Shown piece by piece: positions 41,230 to 49,367 of a DNA stretch of 64,000 bases. The notes under the pieces are model-generated. The model was not told the origin of the DNA. It searched no databases and worked only from the letters and a program-made list of their open reading frames with translations. The stretch comes from JBOGNO01 sp050747245 (GTDB lineage Bacteria > Acidobacteriota > Terriglobia > Acidiferrales > UBA7541). The DNA lies in NCBI GenBank assembly GCA_050747245.1, contig JBOGNO010000002.1:372001-436000 (forward strand), in the 5' to 3' direction. Position 1 is the first letter of the stretch. Each line of letters opens with the position of its first letter. The translations under genes were made by a program, and so were the position numbers.

Positions 41230-42240
41230 ATGAAGCCTTTGATATTTGCTTTCTGTGTCGCGTTTGCATGTGGCGTTCTGTGCGCGCAGCAGGCTGCCTG
41301 GCAGCCATCGCCCGGACATACGCAAGTGCCGATATGGCCGGGAGAGGTGCCTGATCCCCAGCCGGTCGCCGGTCCGGAGGAGACGACAACCCGACCGAAC
41401 GATCACCTGGTTGCAGGTAAGCCGTGGACGTACGTGGAACGAGTCTCGCGGCCTACGATGACGGTCTATTCGCCAGAGGGCAAGAATACGGGCGCTGCGG
41501 TAGTCGTATTTCCCGGCGGGGGCTATCAGATTCTGGCCATAGATCTTGAAGGCACAGAGGTCTGTGATTGGCTGACGGCCAAGGGGATCACCTGCGTGCT
41601 GTTGAAATACCGCGTGACGGATGTGGGGCCGTATCCGAAATCGGGGCCATATCCGGAATCACCGATGGCGTTGGAAGACGCGCAGAGGACGGTGGGGCTG
41701 GTGCGCTTCCACGCCGCGGAGTGGCACATTGATCCGCACAAGATTGGAGTGCTTGGGTTTTCGGCAGGCGGGCATCTCTCGGCAGCCATCAGCACGTATT
41801 TTGAGAAGCGTTTGTATCCCGCTGTCGATGCCGCCGACAATGAGAGTTGCCGCCCGGATTTTGCGGTGGCTATTTATCCGGGGCATCTGTCGCTTTCTGC
41901 GGCGGAATGGGACGCTGACCAAGGCGCCAAAAAGTTCGTGATTCGCAAGCCGGCGCATGAGACGCCGGCCGACAAAGAGTATGGGTTGAATCCCGATATT
42001 CATGTCACCCGCCAGACGCCGCCAACGTTTTTGCTGCAGAACGAGGATGATCACGTGGACAACGTTGACGACTCGCTGGCGTACTACATAGCGCTAAAGA
42101 ACGCTGGGGTTCCTGTCGAGATGCACCTGTATGCGCAGGGCGGCCATGCCTTTGGGCTGCGGCGCACGAGGTTCCCGGCGACGGCATGGCCTCAGTTGGT
42201 CGAGACGTGGCTCGCCACGATCGGAATGATTACGGAGTAA
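41230..42240 (+). CDS. Secreted alpha/beta hydrolase (BD-FAE/acetyl xylan esterase-like)
   Basis: The protein has 336 residues. TGGAGG lies 6 bases before the ATG at 41230, followed by a signal peptide (MKPLIFAFCVAFACGVLCAQ). The hydrolase core shows 'AAVVVFPGGGYQILA' with the oxyanion loop, the nucleophile elbow GVLGFSAGGHLSA (GxSxG), 'PPTFLLQNEDDHVDNVDDS' with the acid, and 'YAQGGHAFGLR' with the His. The set matches secreted esterases acting on polysaccharide acetyl or feruloyl groups. Substrate choice is inference. Confidence 0.88.
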   Translation: MKPLIFAFCVAFACGVLCAQQAAWQPSPGHTQVPIWPGEVPDPQPVAGPEETTTRPNDHLVAGKPWTYVERVSRPTMTVYSPEGKNTGAAVVVFPGGGYQILAIDLEGTEVCDWLTAKGITCVLLKYRVTDVGPYPKSGPYPESPMALEDAQRTVGLVRFHAAEWHIDPHKIGVLGFSAGGHLSAAISTYFEKRLYPAVDAADNESCRPDFAVAIYPGHLSLSAAEWDADQGAKKFVIRKPAHETPADKEYGLNPDIHVTRQTPPTFLLQNEDDHVDNVDDSLAYYIALKNAGVPVEMHLYAQGGHAFGLRRTRFPATAWPQLVETWLATIGMITE

Positions 42241-42381
42241 TTGCTCGTGGATCGAATACGACAAAAATGATGTTCGACATCAACGGTTTGATTGGTGGAA
42301 TTCAAACTGGAAATCTAGGCTAAGACATCATCTCAATCGTCTCTTTCTGGAAGGCACCATTAATGTTATTCTCAATCTGAA

Positions 42382-42606
42382 ATGGCGACGACAAAGACGA
42401 AGCTCGACAAGGGCGTAGAAAAGGCCGCGAGGATAATCCAGGCGCAGCTTGATTCTTTGCCCCCAGCCGTGGCGAAGGCGAAGCGCAAAGAGCTGCACAA
42501 GCTGGCGGCTACAGTTTCCCGCTCTTCAAATCGCGGTAAATCTTCACCAGCTGCCCGAAGCGGGGGTCTTCGTCTTTTATCCCGATCCCGCGCAAAAACT
42601 GCATAA
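42382..42606 (+). CDS. Small hypothetical protein
   Basis: This is a 74-residue basic protein. The first 45 residues (KLDKGVEKAARIIQAQLDSL, then PPAVAKAKRKELHKLA) look like a genuine amphipathic helical protein. The last 30 residues are Ser/Arg-rich and overlap a convincing gene on the other strand, so the natural end may have been lost by a frameshift. No family is assigned. Confidence 0.45.
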   Translation: MATTKTKLDKGVEKAARIIQAQLDSLPPAVAKAKRKELHKLAATVSRSSNRGKSSPAARSGGLRLLSRSRAKTA

Positions 42607-42718
42607 ATTCCAATTCAGTTCCGAACTTGAGAAGCTTTCTCACGTCATGTTTCAGGCTGCGAATCTCGGATCGAGATTGCGTCAATGTAGGGTTTCTCGA
42701 GCTCTTTTCCTTCGGCAT
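42509..42718 (-). CDS. Small hypothetical helical protein
   Basis: This is a 69-residue protein. The C-terminal 45 residues (VRKLLKFGTELEFMQFLRGI, then GIKDEDPRFGQLVKIYRDLK) are coherent and look conserved. They read like a short all-helical domain with a central GIKDEDPRF turn. The N-terminus is polar. It converges with, and overlaps by about 98 bases, the small gene on the plus strand. No named family is known to me. Confidence 0.55.
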   Translation of the reverse strand: MPKEKSSRNPTLTQSRSEIRSLKHDVRKLLKFGTELEFMQFLRGIGIKDEDPRFGQLVKIYRDLKSGKL

Positions 42719-42832
42719 TCGTGATCGCTCGTCCGGATCCGCAGGGGTTGGTAAATGATTAAGTCCCAGAATTTAACCGGTTAGTGTATAGGATTTTCAG
42801 AGGTTCTTGCCAATGCTGGCGGAGAAAACATC

Positions 42833-43372
42833 ATGCCCATCTACATCGCCCTGCTTCGCGGCGTAAACGTCGGCAAGAACATCCTCAAGATGGATCGCCT
42901 GCGCGAATTGTGCGCAGAGCTCAAACTGAAGAACGCCAGAACGCTCCTTCAGAGCGGCAACATCGTGTTTGAAGCGCAAGCGACCGCCGCGCACTGGACA
43001 GAAACCCTCGAACGCAAACTTGCCGGCGAAACCCGCCTCCCAGTTTCCGTCATCGTAAGGACTGCCGCCGAATTCGCGAAAGTTGTTGCGGGCAATCCAT
43101 TCCTCAAAGAAAAAGGCCTCGACCCCGCCAGACTTTACGTCACGTTCCTCCAACGCGCCCCGGCGAAATCCGCTTTCGAAGGTCTCCGCTCCCTGAACGC
43201 TGGCGCCGACCGCTTCAAATGCGTCGGCAAAGAAATATTTCTGCACTATCTTTGCGCCAGTTACCACGAAACAAAGCTAACCAACAACGCCTTTGAGAAA
43301 GTCCTCGCCGTCCGCGCCACCACCCGCAACTGGAACACCGTCAACAAGCTCCACGAGATGTCCGCCGAATAG
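42833..43372 (+). CDS. DUF1697 family protein
   Basis: This is a 179-residue protein with the full DUF1697 pattern: MPIYIALLRGVNVGKNILKM at the start, 'NARTLLQSGNIVFEA', 'VSVIVRTAAEFAKVVAGNPF', 'YVTFLQRAP' and the C-terminal ATTRNWNTVNKLHEM. These stand-alone proteins are widespread in soil bacteria and have no established activity. Length is normal (about 180). The gene is flanked by small hypotheticals and a repeat-rich intergenic region. Confidence 0.9.
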   Translation: MPIYIALLRGVNVGKNILKMDRLRELCAELKLKNARTLLQSGNIVFEAQATAAHWTETLERKLAGETRLPVSVIVRTAAEFAKVVAGNPFLKEKGLDPARLYVTFLQRAPAKSAFEGLRSLNAGADRFKCVGKEIFLHYLCASYHETKLTNNAFEKVLAVRATTRNWNTVNKLHEMSAE

Positions 43373-43601
43373 TTTGATCATCTCTCCCGCGGCAGGTTTC
43401 CGCCATATTGCCCCGAAAGCCGCGCCCGTTTCCGGGCTTATTTTATACTGGTACTAGAACTTTACTTCTCCGTTAGACCATGCCATAATGCTCTCGACGC
43501 TGCGAATCCGGCAGCCTTGTGGACTAAAAAGCTCTAGCTAGGAGTAGGGCGGGACCCGCCATTAAGGGCCCCGCCTTTCGGATTTCATGGGTGGATGCGA
43601 T
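43373..43601. other. Intergenic DNA with G+C hairpins
   Basis: No gene is seen. It contains CCGCGCCCGTTTCCGGGC-type stems near 43420-43437 and the adjoining hairpins GGCGGGACCCGCC (43548-43560) and GGGCCCCGCC. The CCCCGCCTTTCG stretch (43569-43580) is the counterpart of the hairpin found inside the 62.2-kb repeat copy, so the repeat homology probably begins here. Confidence 0.45.
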
Positions 43602-43684
43602 TTCTAATCGAGACACAGTCAGAAACAAGATTACCTCTAACTTATTGAAAACAAATGATCGAGGTCAATTCTAATCGAGACACA
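43569..43684 (-). repeat. Transposon-end-like repeat, copy A
   Basis: Two direct copies of TTCTAATCGAGACACA (43602-43617 and 43669-43684) are 67 bases apart. The reverse complement aligns over more than 80 bases with 62104-62186, including the shared blocks TTTGTTTTCA and CTTGTTTCT, and then with the GAAAGGCGGGG stretch. Double terminal repeats starting TGT are typical of IS21-like element ends. No transposase gene lies next to it, so it is a remnant or a non-autonomous element. Confidence 0.6.
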
Positions 43685-43848
43685 AACACACATTTGGGAT
43701 TCCTCGCCGCGCAGGGCTAGACCCCTCTCGCGAGCGGATTTCACGGGTCGAAAGGGAGGCAATTCGGGCAGACCAAGAACAACCACAATTCGGTGCGAGC
43801 TCCAACTCGCTTTTTGACTTCGCGGCGCTTCTCGGATAGTTTTGCAGC

Positions 43849-44250
43849 ATGACGCGCAACGTGATCATCTCGGTTCTGCTGGTCGTACTCGTAGCGCTGG
43901 GGGCTCTGCTTTTTTACCGGCTGCGCGCTCCTGACGAAATGCAGGCCGTTCGCGCGGCGGTGGATGCCTACCTCGCGACAAAATCGAGTCTGATTCGTAA
44001 CGCCATGGACTTCAACGTCGTGGGCTTCAGCAACACGGGCAACCAGGGCGAAGCGCAAGTCGAGTTTCGCGCGAAGACCGGCGGCGGCAGTTTTCAAATT
44101 ACTTACGAGCTGGCGCGCCAAGGCAAGGGCTGGGTGGTTACCGGCTCGAAGGGCATGGGCCTCGGAGCGCATCCCGGTGCGGAGCAACCTCCTGCTAGCG
44201 CGCTGCCCCCCGCGCACCCCGCGGCGAATCCGCCTTCGTCGAATCCTTGA
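43849..44250 (+). CDS. Membrane-anchored hypothetical protein
   Basis: This is a 133-residue protein. One N-terminal membrane helix (about residues 5-22) is followed by a small domain 'DEMQAVRAAVDAYLATKSSLIRNAMDFNV ... GEAQVEFRAKTGGGSFQITYELARQGKGWVVTG' (two blocks), which reads as an NTF2-like or lipoprotein-like helix plus beta sheet. A Pro/Ala-rich tail follows. No family is named. It is convergent with the P1 peptidase gene. Confidence 0.62.
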   Translation: MTRNVIISVLLVVLVALGALLFYRLRAPDEMQAVRAAVDAYLATKSSLIRNAMDFNVVGFSNTGNQGEAQVEFRAKTGGGSFQITYELARQGKGWVVTGSKGMGLGAHPGAEQPPASALPPAHPAANPPSSNP

Positions 44251-44274
44251 AAATAATTTCAGGGCGCGGCGGAT

Positions 44275-45237
44275 TCAGCCACGAAGTCCCGGCAGGCCGC
44301 CCGCCGAGCGCGATTCCGTGACGCCACGGACAATGGCACGCGCCAGGGCTTCCGCCGCAGCGGCGCCAAGCGCGTTCACGTCGGCTCGCGCGTTTCCAAG
44401 CGAGAGCGCAAAAACGATGTCGCCATCGAAGCCTGTGAACGCGGGCGAAACGGCGCGCGCAATTCCCGCGCCGGCCATCACGGCCACGCGTTCGGCTTCG
44501 GCGCGAGTGAGCGCGGCATTGGTGGCCACAACGGCGAGCACGGTGTTCGGCTCCGCGAACGAAGTTCGAATTTTCCCTTCGCGCAGCGCGCGCGCCGTGT
44601 CCGGAAATTCGCGCGAATCTTTTTTCGTTCGCACGCCGGCCAGAATCTTTCCGCTGGCTGGATCGCGGACGTCGCCGAAAGCGTTCACCGCCGCGAGCGC
44701 GGAGAGGTGCACGGGATTTTCGGCGGAGATTTCTTCGCTCCAGCAGCCGATGCCGGATTTCATCGCGCACGCGATGCCGAGCAGCTTGCCGACCGTCGCG
44801 CCCGTGCCCGCGCCGGCGTTGCCTTCGGCCACGGGCGATTCCGCAGCGGCCTCCGCGGCCGCGTAGCCCATGGCGGCGTCGGGACGCCTGCGCGAATCGC
44901 CGATGCCCAGATCGAAAAGTATCGCCGCCGGAACGATGGGCACCCGCACGACGCCGGTGTCGAAACCGATGCCGCGCTCTTCGCACCAGCGCATCACGCC
45001 GGTCGCCGCGTCGAGTCCGAAGGCGCTGCCGCCCGCAAGCACGATAGCGTGGATTTTTTCGGCGATGTGTCCCGCGCGCAGCGTTTCCAGTTCGCGCTCG
45101 CCCGTGGCCCCGCCGCGGACGTCGCACGCCGCGACCATCCCTCGCTCGGCGAGGAAAACCGTCGCGCCCGTCAGCGCGGCTTCATCCTGCGCGTGGCCGA
45201 TTTTTAATCCGCGAATCGCGCGGAATCCCGGCGGCAT
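44275..45237 (-). CDS. P1 family peptidase (DmpA/S58-like)
   Basis: This is a 320-residue member of the self-processing Ntn-hydrolase-like P1/S58 peptidases. Typical sequence includes 'GLKIGHAQDEAALTGATVFL', 'GGATGERELETLRAG', 'IVLAGGSAFGLDAATGVMRW', 'GAGTGATVGKLLG' and the conserved TNAALTRAEAERVAVMAGAG (the usual cleavage/nucleophile segment, with Thr-Asn-Ala). These enzymes are aminopeptidases or amidases, and the natural substrate is often unknown. Divergent from the thiolase gene. Confidence 0.9.
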   Translation of the reverse strand: MPPGFRAIRGLKIGHAQDEAALTGATVFLAERGMVAACDVRGGATGERELETLRAGHIAEKIHAIVLAGGSAFGLDAATGVMRWCEERGIGFDTGVVRVPIVPAAILFDLGIGDSRRRPDAAMGYAAAEAAAESPVAEGNAGAGTGATVGKLLGIACAMKSGIGCWSEEISAENPVHLSALAAVNAFGDVRDPASGKILAGVRTKKDSREFPDTARALREGKIRTSFAEPNTVLAVVATNAALTRAEAERVAVMAGAGIARAVSPAFTGFDGDIVFALSLGNARADVNALGAAAAEALARAIVRGVTESRSAGGLPGLRG

Positions 45238-45274
45238 GCTCGCGATAATACCGCTGTGCTAGCATGGAAGCGAA

Positions 45275-46510
45275 ATGAATCGAAACGTCTTCATCGTCAG
45301 CGCCGTGCGCACGCCGATTGGTAAATTCGGCGGGGAACTTGCGGAATTCACCGCGCCGGATCTGGGAGTCATCGCCGTGCGTGCGGCGCTCCTTCGTGCG
45401 TTCGGCGAACCGTTGCCGCCCGAAAGAATTCCCGGTGACACTTCGGTTCGCGAAACGAATCTTCCATGGCGCGTGGATGAAGGGGTGATTGGCAACGCCC
45501 GGCCCGCGGGCGTGGGGCCAAATCCAGCGCGGCAAATTGCCTGGCGCGCGGGCTTGGGCAATGACGTGCCGGCATTTACCGTGAACATGGCGTGCGCATC
45601 CGGCCTGCGCGCGGTGATGCTTGGCTGGCAACAAATTGTTCTGGGGCAGGCGGAAATCATTGTCGCCGGCGGCGCGGAATCCATGAGCCGCGTGCCTTAC
45701 CTGTTGGACGCGCGCTGGGGAATGAAGATGGGGAATCAGCCGTTGGTGGATGCGATGTACCGCGACGGTTTTTTATGTCCCATCTCGAAAATGGTGATGG
45801 GCGAAACGGCGGAACTTCTTGCCGAGCGGTACAAAATTTCGCGCGAAGAGCAGGACGCCTTCGCGCTCGAAAGCCAACACCGTGCGGCGCGCGCCGCTTC
45901 CGAATGTAGGTTTTCGGCGGAGATGATTCCCATCGAGCGCACGGACAAGAAAGGCAACCGCGTTCGCGTCGAGAAGGACGGCCACGTGAGGGCGGATGTG
46001 ACGCTAGAGGCCCTCGCAAAATTGCCGCCCGTTTTCAGCAAGACGGGAACCATCACCGCGGGAAATTCCAGCGGAATCACGGATGGCGCTTCAGCTCTCG
46101 TTCTCGCCAGCGAAGAAAAAGTCCGCGAGCTCCATCTCAGTCCTCTCGCACGGATCGTAGATGCCAAAGTCTCAGCCGTAGACCCGCGCGTGATGGGAAT
46201 CGCTCCGGTCCCTGCGGTGCGCAAACTCTTATCGAAGACGGGAACGAAACTTGAAAATCTTGATGTCATCGAGCTCAACGAGGCTTTTGCGGCGCAGGTG
46301 ATTGCTTGCGATCGCGACCTGCACTTTGACCGCGAAAAACTCAATCCCAACGGCGGAGCCATCGCGCTCGGCCATCCCATCGGCTGCAGCGGCGCGCGGA
46401 TTCTCACGACGCTTGTGCATGAACTCCGCCGGCGCAAGGGGCGCAGGGGTCTTGCCACATTGTGCGTATCCGGCGGAATGGGCGTGGCCATGGAAGTCGA
46501 AGCGGTGTAG
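45275..46510 (+). CDS. Acetyl-CoA C-acyltransferase (thiolase)
   Basis: This 411-residue thiolase has C107 in 'FTVNMACASGLRAVMLG', the NEAFAAQ loop, GGAIALGHPIGCSG with the catalytic His and a final CVSGGMG with the second Cys. It cleaves or forms 3-ketoacyl-CoA. An insertion of about 15 residues near 45-65 distinguishes it from short biosynthetic thiolases. The next gene encodes an enoyl-CoA hydratase-like protein 23 bases later, so a small beta-oxidation-type module is likely. TAGCAT lies 9 bases before the ATG. Confidence 0.95.
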   Translation: MNRNVFIVSAVRTPIGKFGGELAEFTAPDLGVIAVRAALLRAFGEPLPPERIPGDTSVRETNLPWRVDEGVIGNARPAGVGPNPARQIAWRAGLGNDVPAFTVNMACASGLRAVMLGWQQIVLGQAEIIVAGGAESMSRVPYLLDARWGMKMGNQPLVDAMYRDGFLCPISKMVMGETAELLAERYKISREEQDAFALESQHRAARAASECRFSAEMIPIERTDKKGNRVRVEKDGHVRADVTLEALAKLPPVFSKTGTITAGNSSGITDGASALVLASEEKVRELHLSPLARIVDAKVSAVDPRVMGIAPVPAVRKLLSKTGTKLENLDVIELNEAFAAQVIACDRDLHFDREKLNPNGGAIALGHPIGCSGARILTTLVHELRRRKGRRGLATLCVSGGMGVAMEVEAV

Positions 46511-46533
46511 CCTCGAATCGAGCGACTTTCACC

Positions 46534-47358
46534 ATGCCGAATTCGATTTCCATGGTTCACGACATTGGCTCCGCGCCGACGCCACGGCTCGAGGAATTTC
46601 GTTTTGTTCGCTACCGCATCGAAGGTGAAGTCGCGCGGCTGACACTCGACCGTCCCGAAAACAACCTCCTGAACGAAACGATGCTGGTCGAAGTGGCCGC
46701 GGGAATCGAAGCCGCCGGCGAGCATCCGGAAATTAAATTGATACTTCTTGATTCGGCCGCGAACGTCTTCTGCGGCGGAATCGAAATCGGCGAGTACACT
46801 TCGCGGCGAGTTTTTCAGGTGCTCGACGCATTTCATCGCGCCTTTGCGGCGATGCTCGACACCGCGAAGCCGGTGATTGCCGTGGTCAACGGCCCCGCGT
46901 ACGGCGGCGGAGCGGAGCTGGCCATGCTGGCGGACCTCGTGATCGCCACGCCGAAGGCGCGATTTGCGCAACCGGAAATCAAACTCGGCGTCTTTCCTCC
47001 GCTTGCGGCCGTGATTCTCCCTTATGTAGTTGGACCGAAACTCGCGCTGGAGCTGGTGCTGACCGGCGAAGCAATTCCCGCGGAGCGCGCGCGCGATCTT
47101 GGCTTGGTGAACCGCCTCGTGCCCGAAGACCAACTCGAAGCCGCCGTCCAGGAATTGATTTCAAGAATCGCAGGACAATCCGGGCCGGTGTTGACCATGG
47201 CGAAGAAAGCGATTCTCGGCGGCGTGGGATTGCCGCTCCGCGACGCCGTCAGGAATTCTCTCCGCATCTTTTTGAATGAACTTGCGGCCCTCGAGGACTC
47301 TCAAGAGGGCCTTCGCGCGCTCGTAGAGCGCCGCGCCCCGCAGTGGAAGAACCGCTGA
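46534..47358 (+). CDS. Enoyl-CoA hydratase/isomerase family protein
   Basis: The protein has 274 residues. The crotonase fold is clear: 'VARLTLDRPENNLLNETML', 'FCGGIEIGEY' (position of the CoA-binding oxyanion loop), 'KPVIAVVNGPAYGGGAELAMLADLVIAT' and 'ARFAQPEIKLGVFPP'. One of the two catalytic glutamates of true hydratases is recognisable (AQPEIKLG), while the first is not obvious, so it may be an isomerase, hydrolase or dehydratase relative such as the cyclohexa-1,5-diene-carbonyl-CoA hydratase branch. Same direction as the thiolase, 23 bases on. Confidence 0.88.
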   Translation: MPNSISMVHDIGSAPTPRLEEFRFVRYRIEGEVARLTLDRPENNLLNETMLVEVAAGIEAAGEHPEIKLILLDSAANVFCGGIEIGEYTSRRVFQVLDAFHRAFAAMLDTAKPVIAVVNGPAYGGGAELAMLADLVIATPKARFAQPEIKLGVFPPLAAVILPYVVGPKLALELVLTGEAIPAERARDLGLVNRLVPEDQLEAAVQELISRIAGQSGPVLTMAKKAILGGVGLPLRDAVRNSLRIFLNELAALEDSQEGLRALVERRAPQWKNR

Positions 47359-47488
47359 CTCCGCGGTTTTGATGTCCTCAATCCTTGCGGCGCAAGCGCC
47401 TGATGGCACGGACCTCCGAACTCATCGCACCCAAGAAACATTGAAACCAAGTTCCGCTCAAACCAGTAAACATAGATAGAGGCGCCCA

Positions 47489-48007
47489 ATGGAGCTGCTG
47501 GAGAGATTCAAGCGCGGCGACGAGGGCGCTTTTGAGGTCCTTTTCCGGCAATTCCAGAGCCAGGTGTACGCCTGGATTGTGCGGATCGTGCGGGATCGCG
47601 GCGCGGCGGAGGAATTGACGGTGGAAACTTTCTGGAGAATTTACCGGGCGCGGGAACGGTTCGATCCCCAGAGAAAGTTCGGAGCATGGGCGCGGAGAAT
47701 TGCCACGAATCTGGCTTTCGATCACATGAGGAAGAGAAATTTGACAGTAGAGCTGCGCGAGGATTTTTCTCAAGAAAAGCTGCCGGACGCCGCAGTGCAG
47801 GAAGAAACGCGACGGAAAATACGGGAAGCCTTTGCGAGATTACCTGCAAAATTTCGCGTGCCGGCGACACTGGCTCTCGTCGAAGAAAGATCGCACGAAG
47901 AAATTGCCAGCGCGCTCGGGATATCGGCGAATGCCGTGAAGCTGCGCGTGTTTCGCGCCGTGCGCGTCCTGAGAAAAGAGCTCGCGAAACTGGGAGTGAA
48001 GCCATGA
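47489..48007 (+). CDS. ECF-type RNA polymerase sigma factor
   Basis: This is a 172-residue protein. Region 2 is 'LLERFKRGDEGAFEVLFRQFQSQVYAW ... ELTVETFWRIYRAR' (two blocks), and region 4 'LPAKFRVPATLALVEERSHEEIASALGISANAVKLRVFRA'. GAGG precedes the ATG. The stop overlaps the next gene (ATGA), which encodes a short membrane protein rather than a classical zinc anti-sigma factor. The set of three small genes behind it is probably one transcription unit. Confidence 0.92.
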   Translation: MELLERFKRGDEGAFEVLFRQFQSQVYAWIVRIVRDRGAAEELTVETFWRIYRARERFDPQRKFGAWARRIATNLAFDHMRKRNLTVELREDFSQEKLPDAAVQEETRRKIREAFARLPAKFRVPATLALVEERSHEEIASALGISANAVKLRVFRAVRVLRKELAKLGVKP

Positions 48008-48234
48008 AAGAAGGGAACGATGCGAACATTCGCGCCACGCTGAAAAAGGCCATGCCGCCGGTGGATGCAGAACTGCGGCGGGATTTGTGGCCGGAGATGA
48101 AGAAAAGAATTCATCAGGTGACTCCGCCCGCGCGCGCAGCAGTCCCTTGGTACGACTGGGCGCTCGCAGGAGCGCTCGGGGCGGCGGTGGTGGTGTTTCC
48201 AAAAATTATTCTTGTGCTTGCGTATCACTTGTGA
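48004..48234 (+). CDS. Short membrane protein, candidate anti-sigma partner
   Basis: This is a 76-residue protein overlapping the ECF sigma gene. A soluble helical N-terminus of about 45 residues (RATLKKAMPPVDAELRRDLW) is followed by one membrane helix (about residues 51-74). The position and layout suggest a minimal anti-sigma factor, but there is no zinc motif. The function is inferred from coupling only. Confidence 0.65.
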   Translation: MKEGNDANIRATLKKAMPPVDAELRRDLWPEMKKRIHQVTPPARAAVPWYDWALAGALGAAVVVFPKIILVLAYHL

Positions 48235-48247
48235 AAAGGAGGTCGTC

Positions 48248-48697
48248 ATGAATCAACATCCTTACTTGCGGGCGTACATGGCGGGAAGCACGGTGCCAAC
48301 TGTGTTGATGCTGCTGGTGCTGGCGGCATTCACTGTCGCGCGATATGTTTTCCAGTTGTCGGCGCCCATCGAACGGGTGATCATTTTCCCGATGGCGATT
48401 GTTCCGAACGTGTTCGGCGTGTGGAATCTTCTTTACCAGAGTATCGCCCGAAAGCACCACTGGAGCATTGGCGCCCACGGCGCCGTGCTGCCATTCCTTC
48501 TCGCACCAATCGGCTATACGCTCGCCACAGCTCTCGGCGCACTCGAGACAACGCCGAGCGGGCTGTTGTATTTTAATATCGTGCGTGTGCCCTACGGCTA
48601 TCTGGCGATCTTTATTCCGGTCGCAGTGGGCGTCTACTACCTGGTGTGGAAATACATTGTGGGGTATTTGAATCGAGTGCTGGAAATCGCGGCATAA
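48248..48697 (+). CDS. Hypothetical integral membrane protein
   Basis: This is a 149-residue protein with a perfect AAGGAGG ribosome site before the ATG at 48248. Four membrane helices are predicted (about residues 14-33, 42-62, 75-95 and 115-138). It contains a charged loop 'RKHHWSIGAHG'. No family is recognised. It is in line with the ECF sigma factor and its short membrane partner, so may be a target or modulator of that system. Confidence 0.68.
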   Translation: MNQHPYLRAYMAGSTVPTVLMLLVLAAFTVARYVFQLSAPIERVIIFPMAIVPNVFGVWNLLYQSIARKHHWSIGAHGAVLPFLLAPIGYTLATALGALETTPSGLLYFNIVRVPYGYLAIFIPVAVGVYYLVWKYIVGYLNRVLEIAA

Positions 48698-48786
48698 GCG
48701 CGGGAGGGCTCGATTCGCAGGCCAAGAAGTAACACGCGGGCGGCCCGCCGTCGCCTACGCCCGAGGATCGGATTACAATCAAAGGC

Positions 48787-49359
48787 ATGGACGACCCGCA
48801 GGCGAATTCCGGCACCGAACAAGAAAGCACTCCGCCGGTAAATTCGGTGGACACGGAATACGCCGGTCGCGAAGAGCGCGAACAGAATTCAGCGACGCTG
48901 CGGAGATTCGGCGTACTGCTCTTCGCTTCGCTCGTGGCATTTTCGCTAACCACCTGGCTGTTGGTGCGGGCTCCGCTGAGCCTCCCGCCGGAGGGACGTG
49001 CGCAGGTAAATGCGGATCCTGCTCCCGCGGAGCTTGTGCGCGCGCATTTGCAGGCGCTGCGCAGCGGCGACTTGCGCGCGGCGTACAAGCTTTTCAGCGA
49101 GCGCTATCGCCGGCACATGAAGTTCGAAGAGTTCCACCAACTAGTTGTTTCTCACGCGGAAATATTTCAGGCGCGCAAGATCGCGCTGGAGAACATCGAG
49201 GAAACGCCGGCGCGCGCCGTGCTCGACGCGCACGTGACCACCGGTGATGACGAGGAGTACATCGCGCGTTACACGCTGGTGCAATCCGAAGGCGAGTGGA
49301 CGATTGACGACGTTCGCTGGCGGCGCGAAGCAGAGTCTCCGGGAAGAATTACTACGTAA
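48787..49359 (+). CDS. Membrane-anchored NTF2-like hypothetical protein
   Basis: The protein has 190 residues. A polar, acidic N-terminus (40 residues) precedes one membrane helix (about 42-62), followed by an NTF2/DUF4864-like domain: 'VRAHLQALRSGDLRAAYKLFSERYRRHMKFEEFHQLV' and then 'YTLVQSEGEWTIDDVRW'. TACAAT lies 7 bases before the ATG with no ribosome site, a leaderless pattern. Function unknown. Confidence 0.7.
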   Translation: MDDPQANSGTEQESTPPVNSVDTEYAGREEREQNSATLRRFGVLLFASLVAFSLTTWLLVRAPLSLPPEGRAQVNADPAPAELVRAHLQALRSGDLRAAYKLFSERYRRHMKFEEFHQLVVSHAEIFQARKIALENIEETPARAVLDAHVTTGDDEEYIARYTLVQSEGEWTIDDVRWRREAESPGRITT

Positions 49360-49367
49360 ATCTCAAT

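Noticed and set aside
45736..47133. 465-codon minus-strand frame opposite thiolase and enoyl-CoA hydratase
   Set aside because: It spans two well-defined plus-strand enzymes and shows no protein-family features.
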